Assembly: GCF_026262505.1 (NCBI RefSeq) | Contig: NC_067207.1 | Span: forward strand, 27,124,082-27,188,081 | Direction: 5' to 3' | DNA: 64,000 nucleotides | From: Trichomonas vaginalis G3 | Lineage: Eukaryota; Parabasalia; Trichomonadida; Trichomonadidae | Part shown: positions 48,535-58,077 of the stretch, one piece after another | Numbering within the stretch: position 1 is the stretch's first letter | How the letters are laid out: every line of letters begins with the position of its first letter | Program-made: the position numbers and the translations under genes | The notes under the pieces: model-generated | Databases searched by the model: none | Told to the model about the DNA's origin: nothing | Seen by the model: the letters and a program-made list of their open reading frames with translations, nothing else

Positions 48535-50511
48535 TTAAATAAGAAAATCTTGACGAAGAACATCTTCTGTGCTGTAACCATCCTTTCTCCTTGATCTCTT
48601 TTGTATCAATATAACAGATACTATTATAATAATAAAAATAACTAGGCCACCACTGATACCTAAAATTAATATAAGCTGCATCTTAGATAAGCCTTTTTTA
48701 TTTGGATCATTTTTATGGGAATCATCATCTTTTCCTTCATTTGATGCATCAGAACTATTCGAACTAGAACTTGGATCGACATAATGAGAAGATCCAGTAT
48801 TAGGTGTATTTTCAGTAATAGTTGATGAAAATGTTGGAACTTTTTCAGATGATGGTGAAATAATTTCGGATTCAGAATGTTTTGTTGTTGATGATGAAGT
48901 TGAGATTGATGATTCTGTATGTGTTGTTGTTGTTGAAGTTGAGATTGATGGATCTGTGTGTGTTGTGGTTGGTGAAGTTGAGATTGATGGATCTGTGTGT
49001 GTTGTTGTTGTTGAAGTTGAGATTGATGGATCTAAATGTGTTGTTGTTGATGATGAAATTTCTGTGGGAGAAATATAAGTTGATATTGATGATGAAGAAG
49101 TGTCATCTTCAAATGGGTCGTCAGGGTTTTCAGGCTCTTCTGTTGGATCAGGGTCGTCAGGATCATCGGGATCATCTGGTTCATCTGTTGGCTCTGGCTC
49201 TGGATCATATGGATCAGGTTCAACTAATTGAGTTGTGTTTTCATCAAAGGGATCTGCAATAAGTGTTGTTTCATGTAATTTCACAGTTCTGCAGAAGATT
49301 TCTGGATCAGGACAAGTAGAATATTTAATTGCTTCATAATTCTTCTTTGTTTTCTCATCATATCCTTTCATTTTGTGCATATACGTCTTACCAATAGTAT
49401 TTTTATCACAGGTTATCTTCTTAAAGTCATATTTGTCATCTTTCACACTGTAATTATCTAAATAAATGTCAAAACTCTCGAACTTGTTGCATATATAGAA
49501 CGAGCACTTCTCTTCAACACCAGGTTCATATATAGCTCCTGGCAAAATAGCGAAACCACTATCACATGCGTTTTTAGGATATGTTACATTAATGAAATCG
49601 AACATATCCAATGGCTGCACGAATTCCTTTTTGTCTGGATTATAATAATTATACCTTGCTTCGCAATATTTCTTGTACATTACATTGTCATTTGGACATC
49701 TGACATTTGAATCTAAAAAGAAACCCGCAAATCCGCCATAATGCTTGAAATCAAATGATGTCGCCCTCATTGTATCGTTTTCTGTTCTGTGGAGATAATG
49801 AGATGGAAACTTTTCTGAAGGAATTCCTGTGGCGAAGTCATCGAAAAACTTAGCCTCTTTATTAGATTCGGGATTTCCCCAAACAAGAGGCTGTGCCATA
49901 TAATAATTGCATTTATAATTTCCTGTATCCTGTAAAATAGCAATAGTAGCATCAGTCAGTCTCTCAAATGGTCCATTAGTTCCTGATATTGCCTGTGCTG
50001 TCATTAGTTCTGAATAATGAACTCTTCCTGCAAGATGTGACATTGCAGAACCTTCGCCGCCACCACTTTCAAGTTCAATACCTGCAGGGCATGTTTTGCC
50101 ATCACCTTGAAATGTTTCGACTCCGTAGCGTTTCTTGGCAAACTTATGGGCGAAAGGCGTAACTAAGAAAGTATAATCTTTTCCGAACCTTCTGAATGAG
50201 CATGTAATCTGAGAATGGCTTTGTCTTGTCTCATATGGATGATAATTGTTGAAAAATGGTTCAGAGATGCCTAATATATGGCAAAATTCGTGAATTAAAA
50301 TTTGGAAGAAAGTTTTCTCCCATGATCTTTCATCCTGAGCATCCTTAGGTATAAACTTAGTGTTCAAAAATATGACTCCATTAATTGGTCTATGAAAATT
50401 GTCTGTTTCCATTGGAAATCCCTGTGCAAGTGGAGTATCTCCATTGTAACTACGAAGAACGATAGGTACAACTAGATCAACACCTGAATAACTTTGCTCT
50501 GATGATATCAT
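48535..50511 (-). CDS. GP63-like metalloprotease lacking the signal peptide and pro-region
   Basis: 658 residues in the open frame. HEFCH at 74-78 and H159 in SAMSHLAGRVHYSELM are intact. Compared with the complete neighbour, about 140 N-terminal residues (signal peptide and pro-region) are missing: the frame starts MISSEQSYSGVDLVVPIV, corresponding to residue about 136 there, with a TAG two codons upstream. The C-terminus is long: Asp/Pro/Glu-rich (DPEPEPTDEPDDPDDPDDPD), then Ser/Thr-rich tandem repeats, a membrane segment at about 615-640 (LILILGISGGLVIFIIIIVS) and a short tail. Without a signal peptide it may not reach the surface, so this is either a pseudogene in its first stage or has an unrecognised first part. 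Confidence 0.75.
   Translation of the reverse strand: MISSEQSYSGVDLVVPIVLRSYNGDTPLAQGFPMETDNFHRPINGVIFLNTKFIPKDAQDERSWEKTFFQILIHEFCHILGISEPFFNNYHPYETRQSHSQITCSFRRFGKDYTFLVTPFAHKFAKKRYGVETFQGDGKTCPAGIELESGGGEGSAMSHLAGRVHYSELMTAQAISGTNGPFERLTDATIAILQDTGNYKCNYYMAQPLVWGNPESNKEAKFFDDFATGIPSEKFPSHYLHRTENDTMRATSFDFKHYGGFAGFFLDSNVRCPNDNVMYKKYCEARYNYYNPDKKEFVQPLDMFDFINVTYPKNACDSGFAILPGAIYEPGVEEKCSFYICNKFESFDIYLDNYSVKDDKYDFKKITCDKNTIGKTYMHKMKGYDEKTKKNYEAIKYSTCPDPEIFCRTVKLHETTLIADPFDENTTQLVEPDPYDPEPEPTDEPDDPDDPDDPDPTEEPENPDDPFEDDTSSSSISTYISPTEISSSTTTHLDPSISTSTTTTHTDPSISTSPTTTHTDPSISTSTTTTHTESSISTSSSTTKHSESEIISPSSEKVPTFSSTITENTPNTGSSHYVDPSSSSNSSDASNEGKDDDSHKNDPNKKGLSKMQLILILGISGGLVIFIIIIVSVILIQKRSRRKDGYSTEDVLRQDFLI
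48883..49060. repeat. 51-bp tandem repeats encoding a Ser/Thr stalk in the second GP63 gene
   Basis: Units of 17 residues of the type SISTSTTTTHTDP occur about four times in a row; at DNA level the word gttgagattgatggatctgt recurs every 51 bases. The encoded stalk would be a dense O-glycosylation site. In-frame units can be gained or lost by slippage without breaking the gene. Confidence 0.8.
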
Positions 50512-51887
50512 AAGCTATAATAATGTCATAAAGAGTGTTTATTCATCTATTCCGAATTGTTTGATTCTTTTACATTCGGAATCTTTCATAATTTTTTTAG
50601 TGATTGTATGTTAAATTCAGAGTGGTTCTTTTTGGAGATGAGTGGTTTGTATGGTTAATGATAATTAATTCATCCTGCACGATGAATATGGGTGTAATAT
50701 TATGCTTCTGGCGGTGTTAGTTATACGATATTGCCCCCAGTGGACTATGGTACTACTTCCCGAACCTTTGAGGGTCAGAGATGTAAATTTACTCGAAATT
50801 TCTCATTTGATGAGAGACTTCGTAATGAGCATTACCTTAAAGTACTCTTTCTACTCTTTCCTGGTTCTTAAAAGGCCTAAGATTCTGTAATTAATCGAAT
50901 AAGACGGAGATTTTCCGAATTCTCTTATTTGTTTGAGAGGCATCGGAAAAACTTTTTCTTAGTGTAATATAGTTGTGGTGAATAGCCCACAAAGGGCGAG
51001 AAAACTTGTCTGTAACTCGTTTATGCTGAAGTTATCTGGATGTCTCTCAGATGAGGAAGGAAATCCAGAAAACTTCATCATAAGTTTGTGCAAATGTGAT
51101 TTTCTGGCTCTTTGCTGGTCAGAGAATGAATAATAAGTTTATTGGGTGAGTAGACTCGATGCATGTCTACTCACTGCAAATATGAGAAAATAGTTTTCCA
51201 TTTTTATGATACAATATGCTTTGTTACTTCATAAATCATCTATTTTCTTATTAAACCCTGATTTTTCCTTATGATTCAGAAACTTTGTATTCCAAAAAAT
51301 GCTTTTTTCCGCTTTCAGAACGCTATGATACACACCACATGAGGAGATAAACAAGATTCTTCCCCCTAAGTATTACAAAAAAAATTCTTTTTTCTTTTTT
51401 TCACAAATAAAAATATACATTTTTATTTCGAAATTTCTGAAATATGATTTTTTTAGAGATTTTTCGAAAATTTCAATAAGGTAGATATATATTATTTTAT
51501 GCATTCTATTAATTGTTAGCTTATTTTGGAATTTTAATTAAGATTGAAAAATGAGAATAACTAGAAAGATAAGAAATCTCATTATAACTTGGAATTTGAA
51601 ACCTGTTGCCTGTTTTGAGAATATCTCACATTACAGTTAATGTATATTTTAACTGTATATGAGAGCCTTCCGATTAGACTGACAACTTCAAAAACTGTTC
51701 AGGAAGAATGAACTCGCCGAATGACATTTATATCTTCAATCTTTGCCATATTCATAAAAAGCGGTTTCGAAGTAGCGATTTTTGACCACAAATTGTAAAA
51801 TTGAAAGGAAAATTCCGATAGAAATTGAGGGGGTGCAACTATCGTTAAATTTCTTTTCTGTTTTTTTAGATTTTCTAATTATCCAAG
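50512..51887. other. 1.4-kb spacer with a hairpin-dense core
   Basis: No protein gene found. The part 50660-51180 is less A/T-rich than its surroundings and full of short perfect inverted repeats (listed separately). The right part, 51180-51887, is ordinary AT-rich sequence ending in the promoter of the next gene. Confidence 0.5.
50660..51180. ncRNA. Candidate structured RNA region (five perfect short hairpins)
   Basis: Stems found by eye: TCTCAT/ATGAGA (50801-50815), TTTTCCGA/TCGGAAAA (50911-50950, with an inner CTCT/AGAG), TCTGGAT/ATCCAGA (51035-51069), AAACTT/AAGTTT (51070-51087) and GTGAGTAGAC/GTCTACTCAC (51146-51174, ten pairs). Base composition is more balanced than in other spacers. 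It does not match the short conserved words I know for U1, U2, U4, U5, U6, SRP or RNase P RNA. It could be an RNA gene, a non-autonomous element, or chance; the strand is unknown. Confidence 0.3.
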
Positions 51888-52811
51888 ATGGCAAATACGG
51901 CTACTATTCTCAAATTTGAGGATGTGCAGCCGTTTGTTCCATCATTAGACGAAATAGAATCTGATTTTGCAAGAAATTATGCAAAAGATCGAATTTTAAA
52001 GAACTACCAGAATTATGTAAAGCAAATAAATAATAACTACAACGACTTAATTGGTGTGTGGCCTGAAGCACAACCTATTAATTTGTTTTTCGGGCTCATT
52101 GACTCAGCAGATATCGCTCAACTTAAGGAAAATTTGGCAAACAACTACCAATATAAAGAAAAAATCCTTGCGGAAACAGAAAAGAAACTACAAGAAATAG
52201 GAAGATTAGACAATTCTTCGTCAAATTCAACGTTACTTTTACAAGAAGATCAACAAATAGATGATATAATATCTGGATGGGCACCAGAAACTAGAGAAAA
52301 GTTTATTTCTCTCTATACCGATTTTTGGAATGACGTATCAAACGAAGAATTTGCAAGGAAAGTCGGATACTCAGTAGATATATGCAAAAAGCTTGTTGAA
52401 AGATTATCTAAAGATGGCGAGCTTAATAAAGAAAAACCAAAGAAAATTGACAAAAAAGAATCAAAATACGTAAAAATTTCACCGATAACAGGTATAACAT
52501 TCATCAGGAATGGAAAGAAATATAGGATTGGTAAAGGACTTACTGATCCTAACGATAATCCTCTCAATCCTTTACATGGAGTACCAGATCCTCTTACAGA
52601 AAAAGAAATGTGTTTCCCAATGATATGTCCGCAGTTTTATGTGCTTGATAGATCAACTTGGGCTAAGATGATTTCAGAAAAACACGAACATCCTTATTTA
52701 AGAACTCACATGGGCACAAAACGTGATTTAATACCATTAACTATTGATAACTTCAATGAGTATAAGGACAAAATTAGAAATATTGACCTTGAAAAATATG
52801 GATTGAAATAA
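51888..52811 (+). CDS. Unknown protein, helical N-terminus with a compact C-terminal domain
   Basis: 307 residues from a clear ATG after a pyrimidine-rich leader. Residues 1-105 are helical (KDRILKNYQNYVKQINNNYN) and 130-175 are a small helical unit that may be a winged-helix or HTH-like fold (NEEFARKVGYSVDICKKLVE). A basic linker follows, then a compact domain at about 190-260 (YVKISPITGITFIRNGKKYR; LTEKEMCFPMICPQFYVLDR) with two Cys. I do not recognise the family. There are no membrane segments. Presumably an intracellular protein. Confidence 0.55.
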   Translation: MANTATILKFEDVQPFVPSLDEIESDFARNYAKDRILKNYQNYVKQINNNYNDLIGVWPEAQPINLFFGLIDSADIAQLKENLANNYQYKEKILAETEKKLQEIGRLDNSSSNSTLLLQEDQQIDDIISGWAPETREKFISLYTDFWNDVSNEEFARKVGYSVDICKKLVERLSKDGELNKEKPKKIDKKESKYVKISPITGITFIRNGKKYRIGKGLTDPNDNPLNPLHGVPDPLTEKEMCFPMICPQFYVLDRSTWAKMISEKHEHPYLRTHMGTKRDLIPLTIDNFNEYKDKIRNIDLEKYGLK

Positions 52812-53399
52812 GTCGTATTTGATCGAATTTGTAAGTAATATTTGCCCAAAATTTTCATTGGATATACCTTCTATTTGTGTTTATATGAATGTTATGTCAC
52901 TTACTTTCAGAATTTAATAATTTTTTTTTTCCTTCTCATAACTTATAAATCTTTGTATGTATTGTATTAACTTTTACATTTTTAGATATCTACTTATGAT
53001 ATTCTAGTTAAATAATTGTTTTATTTCATGGATGAATTAAAAATGTAGTTCATCTACATTTCATTCTAATACGCAGTGTCATTTATAACTATCAAACTCA
53101 ATCTGTGCATTCTAGTGCATAAAAAGCAAAGGGTGATGATTGAAATACTACACTCATTATTGCATGAAAGATCATCAAAATCTAATGCAATACTTTTCCT
53201 TGATCTATCTTATGTTTTTGATCTTATTTTCTTCATTCATATTCATATTTAGCTCTCAAAAGTAAAAAATTGAATTATTTTTTTGAAATAAGAACCAAAT
53301 TCAAAAGTGATGTAGTTCGGATAATATGAAAAAGAAGAGATAAAATGAAAACAAACATCAAAGATTTATTTTTAAAACAAATAAAAAAATTATAAAAAT
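52812..53399. other. AT-rich spacer between convergent genes
   Basis: Non-coding; no repeats or RNA genes recognised. The part next to 53399 is a long A-rich stretch typical of 3' ends here. Confidence 0.5.
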
Positions 53400-55199
53400 T
53401 TACATTTTTGAGAGGACATTCTTAACAATAAAAGACTTTGCATAGTCAATTGGAAGTCGTTGACTGTAGTCCTTTTGGTTCTTATTCGCTCCTTTCAAGA
53501 TCAAATAAGCAATAAATTCACTTCTATCATACGCAGCAGCTACGTGCAAAGCGTTCATTCCTGTTGAATTTGTTTCATTCAAATCGATGCCATTATCAAC
53601 CATGTAGTTCAATATGTCGTACATCTCAGGATATTTGCAACAAGTCATCACAGTTGTCTCTCCGTATATTGTTTTCGTCTTAAAGTTGCATCCTCTCGAC
53701 AAAAGAAAAGTACATGCGTTTGGATTCTTTGTCATACAAGCCAAATGGAAAGCTGTGAGTCCAATGCTATTAACCTCATCGATTTTGGTTGATTTGTCGG
53801 CTAATATTTGCTGTAGTTTGTTAAAATCGTTGTTCAAAACTGCATCATGTAAAATTGTATTCGAAGTTGTGGAAAAATCAATGGTAGGATTGGATAATAT
53901 CATGGACTTGCAATGAGCAAAGTTATTTTGTATGGAACAAATAAAATCTGATGAAATTATTGCACCTTTTTCCGTGAGATATTTGATAGTTTCGACTTGA
54001 TCGAATTTTATTGCAGTTTCGACAACTTTTTGTGAACAAAGATTGACATTTACATTGGATCCGCTTTCAATCAGCATCTTTGATATGTTTCCATATCCTT
54101 TTGTTAAAGATATCGAAAGTGGAGTCCTTTTGAACTGGTTCTCGCTATCAAGAAGGGCTTTATCAGATGCAAGAATCTTGGAAAGACAGTACTGATGGGT
54201 TGTAACTGCAAGATGTAAAATATTATTTCCATTTTGGATTTTTGTGAAGTCAACACCGGACATGAAGTACGACCACATGACTCCGTAGTTTCTGGATTTG
54301 ATGAGGAGCTCCCAATCAATGCCAAATTTCTCTTCGGCGTCGGTATATTTAAAAATCTTTTCAAATAAATCGTTTTTGTTGGCAACAATTGCAGGAATGA
54401 AGCAATGCTTGATGGATGCGGGTTCATCCTTGAGGCATAAATCCAATATTTCTGGATTTCCCGAGTAAACTGCAAATGCAGCTGTTTTTTGGCCAATTTT
54501 GTGACCATTTGATAGTAAAAACTTAAAACATTCAGCGGATCCGTAGAATGCCGCAAAATCAAGTATAGCTACTCTGCCTTTAAGGACTTCAAACTGGCAA
54601 AATTTTGCTGATTTTGGAGTTTTGGTCATTGCTGCGAGTTTTTCAAGGTTATCGGTTTTAAGATATAATTCAATTGTATCTTGTTTGTAGCCGCATTTAT
54701 AAACCGATCTTATCTGTTCTTTTGGACATTTTTTGAGCTTTTTTATTTGTTCATAGAAGTCTTCATCGACATTATCTTTAGTGATATCGAACTCTGCTTT
54801 GGTTACAATCATATCGACAAAGAAATAGTGAAATCTTCTATCATTGCATATTTTGATCATCAAATTTTTATCTCCAAAGTAATGCTTGCGTACTAAGTTA
54901 CGGAATAAATATCCATTTTCAATAGATATTGCTTCAAACAAAGAGTTCTGGAAACCGGTATCCTTTTCACCGAATAATTGAATGAATGCCGCAACTAATT
55001 GCATATTTTTGCTCTTTAATCTTGCCAAATCAAGCAATATATTTACTAAATCATCATAATTGTCTAATTTATTTTGAATATTTTTAATTTTATCGATCGT
55101 TTCTTTCATATTACCATACTTAAGCTGATTTATGCACTGTTGGATCTGTATCACAGGCATAAGGTCCTGTGGAATTAAAGATAAAGAGCCAAATTGCAT
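53400..55199 (-). CDS. Ankyrin-repeat protein
   Basis: 599 residues from the ATG at 55199 (the frame extends three codons upstream to a TTG). The N-terminal 190 residues are helical and not ankyrin-like, as in the DUF3447-type trichomonad ankyrin family. Ankyrin repeats fill the rest, for example GNNILHLAVTTHQYCLSKIL, TPLSISLTKGYGNISKMLIE, GLTAFHLACMTKNPNACTFL and GMNALHVAAAYDRSEFIAYL, with the typical LHxAA and 33-residue spacing. The C-terminus ends with a half repeat (SQRLPIDYAKSFIVKNVLSK). It is a binding scaffold; the partner is unknown. Trichomonads carry hundreds of such genes. Confidence 0.8.
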   Translation of the reverse strand: MQFGSLSLIPQDLMPVIQIQQCINQLKYGNMKETIDKIKNIQNKLDNYDDLVNILLDLARLKSKNMQLVAAFIQLFGEKDTGFQNSLFEAISIENGYLFRNLVRKHYFGDKNLMIKICNDRRFHYFFVDMIVTKAEFDITKDNVDEDFYEQIKKLKKCPKEQIRSVYKCGYKQDTIELYLKTDNLEKLAAMTKTPKSAKFCQFEVLKGRVAILDFAAFYGSAECFKFLLSNGHKIGQKTAAFAVYSGNPEILDLCLKDEPASIKHCFIPAIVANKNDLFEKIFKYTDAEEKFGIDWELLIKSRNYGVMWSYFMSGVDFTKIQNGNNILHLAVTTHQYCLSKILASDKALLDSENQFKRTPLSISLTKGYGNISKMLIESGSNVNVNLCSQKVVETAIKFDQVETIKYLTEKGAIISSDFICSIQNNFAHCKSMILSNPTIDFSTTSNTILHDAVLNNDFNKLQQILADKSTKIDEVNSIGLTAFHLACMTKNPNACTFLLSRGCNFKTKTIYGETTVMTCCKYPEMYDILNYMVDNGIDLNETNSTGMNALHVAAAYDRSEFIAYLILKGANKNQKDYSQRLPIDYAKSFIVKNVLSKM

Positions 55200-55470
55200 A
55201 AATGTCAATTTTTACAAGATTTTATTTGAGATTGTAAGAATGATAGAACCATATTCGGCTTTGCCTAAATAATACATTTATCGAGAAATATTTTTGAGAT
55301 GTTATAAAATACAATATTGACAAGGAAATTATTGGCGAGACAACAACTTGGAATAAATAATTCATATAAGCTGATGTACATAATGTAGTTGGTTAGAAAA
55401 ATAACGATTGGTTTCCTATATTTTCAAAACATATATATACTTCAAAAAGTTTAGTAATATACAAACAAAT

Positions 55471-56346
55471 TTATAGGGAAGCTAGGAGGAACACAAAAGG
55501 GATATGGCCATTGCCGATTTCTAATCGCTTTGGATATCTAAATGGAGCCCTACAGAATGGACACATAGCATTTATTGATGCACAGTGCATTGCACAATTA
55601 AAGCAAACCTTATGCGAGCACTCGAATACTATTGGTTCAATCATATCTTCATAACAAACTTCGCAAATTGTTCCAGAGCTGACTTCTGTATGGACAAGTA
55701 AATCTCGTTTATTTTGAAAATGATCTCTCAGAGTTGCTTTGAATTCAACGAGTAAATAACATATCATTGAAAATTTGATGATTAAGTAAATATAGAGGAC
55801 GAGAACAGTCCCTAAATAGTAATGATAAAAAATAAACCAAATTGCAGTGTTTGTAACTGCACGTATTAGTACAAATATTCTTTGAAAGATTCCTACAAGT
55901 CCACATCGTATTGAACTAATCGAAAACGCATTTACTTTGATGAAGAAACACTGCATTGATGCAGAAATTGAGAAAATCGAAATAGTATTTAATAATGATC
56001 TCATATAAACGTCTAAGTACGATTTATATTGATAAGGTTTTGAAATAATGTAAGATAAGTATGCAATTATTGCGAATATGCATGCATTTAATAGAAGATG
56101 CGGCGGTTTTTGATTTGCCCACTCACTTGTATTAAAATACTTGGAGATCTTTCTTGTATGAATTGTCTGAAGTATTGAAAAGATGCCGACCGTACAAAAT
56201 AACTTGCAAAACAACGTTGTATATTTTAATACCCAACGAATGATTACTCCAAGAAAACAGATCATGGAAAATAAAGGAACTATCCTAGAATAGTTGTCCG
56301 TTATAATCCAATGAACTTTCTGTTTCTGTGGAGGAGAAAAAACCAT
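55471..56346 (-). CDS. Multi-pass RING-type E3 ubiquitin ligase, RNFT-like
   Basis: 291 residues. About five or six hydrophobic segments lie at about 20-220, followed by a C3HC4 RING at about 228-267: CEVCYEDM, then CSHKVCFNCAMHC, then CPFCRAPF. A multi-span membrane domain with a C-terminal RING resembles RNFT1/RNFT2 and related ER ligases, which act in ER-associated degradation and ER-phagy. The membrane part is too divergent to decide the exact family. The start is the only upstream ATG in frame, close behind a T-rich stretch. Confidence 0.7.
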   Translation of the reverse strand: MVFSPPQKQKVHWIITDNYSRIVPLFSMICFLGVIIRWVLKYTTLFCKLFCTVGIFSILQTIHTRKISKYFNTSEWANQKPPHLLLNACIFAIIAYLSYIISKPYQYKSYLDVYMRSLLNTISIFSISASMQCFFIKVNAFSISSIRCGLVGIFQRIFVLIRAVTNTAIWFIFYHYYLGTVLVLYIYLIIKFSMICYLLVEFKATLRDHFQNKRDLLVHTEVSSGTICEVCYEDMIEPIVFECSHKVCFNCAMHCASINAMCPFCRAPFRYPKRLEIGNGHIPFVFLLASL

Positions 56347-57324
56347 ACAATAACTTTTTTGACAAAAAAATATATCAATTTTTTGATTGTAAAATTACAT
56401 CGATAATACTGGGAAGTTATCGTATCCGAACCATTATAATAATTAAACCAAAGTATAGCTTGATTTTCAATTACCAATCAATACTATCCCGTTTATGTAA
56501 GATAACAGGCTGTTTTTGCATGAAAAACATTGAGATTAGCAATGTTAATTGAATTCATCAAATATCAAATGAATTAAAACACAGAACTTCACCTGCTAGA
56601 ATACATATAATGATAGCAACTGTAGGACACTAAATAAATTTTCTATTTCTTTGCTTGTGTCGCAATTATTCCTCAGTTACAAGTAATTTTATGTTTGCAC
56701 CTTAATGCTTGGCGGGATACACTCTTGCACTTAGAAATAAATTAAATTGATCAAATATCCGAGTTGGACTTGACATATTCATATTCCTATTGCGAACTAG
56801 GAGTTAAACATCATTAATACACTCCATTTATTGATGATTTTTAGCTTCAGTCAACTAGCAAAACTAAAATCTGAGTTGCATACTAATTGAATGAAAACAA
56901 CAACAATCTGAGAGTTTACATATCATAACTGATAGATGCAAGAAGTAGTCATTATATATCCTGTCTAGATTATCTATTTAGATATATCTTCCAATACTTA
57001 GCTTGAATTCGTGATTCTTTAGTAGATTGCTAATCATTTACCATCACCTAATACCTAAGGCAAAATTTGGTTAGATTTTATCAAATCATTGCTACGACCA
57101 AAAGATTTAGCTCTAATTCATGGAATTTTTGTAGGCTTATGATAGTAATGCCAATTATGAATGAAATATAAGCTAATGTATGGTAGTTTCAAGAAACTCA
57201 GAATAAAGGAGATATATCTTGGAAAGGAAAATTATTCTGAGGTATAGGTCTTAAGTTTTGTAAAAAAGTTTTGCTTGTAAAACAACAAGACAAGTAGTTT
57301 CGAAAATTAGAAGATATTCAAAAT
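56347..57324. other. AT-rich spacer, about 1 kb
   Basis: No coding sequence, RNA gene or repeat recognised on either strand. Its left end is the upstream region of the RING gene and its right end is the 3' side of the eS25 gene. Confidence 0.5.
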
Positions 57325-57672
57325 TTACTGCTTCTTGCCACCCTTCTTGCCAGCTGGCTTCTTGGTTTCTTCCTTGACCTCTTCAACCTTCTCAACAACA
57401 TGATCTGGGTGTGGGCCATAGCACTTAAGGTCGTGGCCATTGATGACTGGGACGATCTTGCCTTCAGCTGTTAAAGCTTCGAGGGCCTTGCGAGCGCAGG
57501 TAAGGGAGATTTTATAACGCTCGGCGAGCTTGCCAGCGGAGATGACCTTGTTCTTTGGAACGGACTTAACCATATCAGCAGCCTGCTCTGGTGTGATGAT
57601 GACGGCCCACTCACGCTTCTCCTTGTTAGTAGCCTTGGTCCATTTCTTACGAGCGCCTCCTTTAGCGGACAT
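57325..57672 (-). CDS. RPS25: Small-subunit ribosomal protein eS25
   Basis: 115 residues with the full eS25 pattern: a basic N-terminus (MSAKGGARKKWTKATNKEKR), then the winged-helix core (ITPEQAADMVKSVPKNKVIS, LAERYKISLTCARKALEALT, EGKIVPVINGHDLKCYGPH) and a Lys/Gly-rich tail. eS25 sits at the head of the 40S subunit near the E site and is needed for some IRES-driven initiation. Codon use is far more GC-rich than the neighbours (many ccc/ggc/ctc codons), as expected for a highly expressed gene. A pyrimidine-rich promoter region lies to the right. Confidence 0.97.
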   Translation of the reverse strand: MSAKGGARKKWTKATNKEKREWAVIITPEQAADMVKSVPKNKVISAGKLAERYKISLTCARKALEALTAEGKIVPVINGHDLKCYGPHPDHVVEKVEEVKEETKKPAGKKGGKKQ

Positions 57673-58077
57673 AGAACTAAAAGGACGCCCTAACCGCCAA
57701 AATTGTGAGTATTTTGCGGTTTGGTTTCAGCTCGGCCACGACCTCTCATATATCGTATAGTTGATGAAAACTTTCATAATTATTGGAAAACGGACAATTT
57801 TTATACTCGCTTAATATATCCTTTTTCTACCGATTTTGAATCAAAATTAATAATTTGGCAATCATAGTAATTTACCATGACATATAAGTTTTCTATCCTT
57901 TATTTCATATTGTTGTTGAGTTTAAATAAATATCTTTTATGGAATAAAGAATCGAGCAGTATAAAGAAGGATATATGGAAAGATAGATAGTTTAAATATA
58001 ATACAAACAAAATAATATATACATAAGTAATGGTGAATGCCTTGAACTAGAATATAATCATTAAATTTTGTAAAAAT
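57673..58077. other. eS25 promoter region and PP1 3' spacer
   Basis: The first 70 bases next to the eS25 ATG are less A/T-rich (ccctaaccgccaaaattg) and probably hold its promoter; the rest is AT-rich, without features. Confidence 0.45.

Noticed and set aside
50702-50890. 62-residue + strand frame in the hairpin cluster
   Set aside because: No domain or leader; the region is dominated by inverted repeats, more like an RNA or element than a protein gene.
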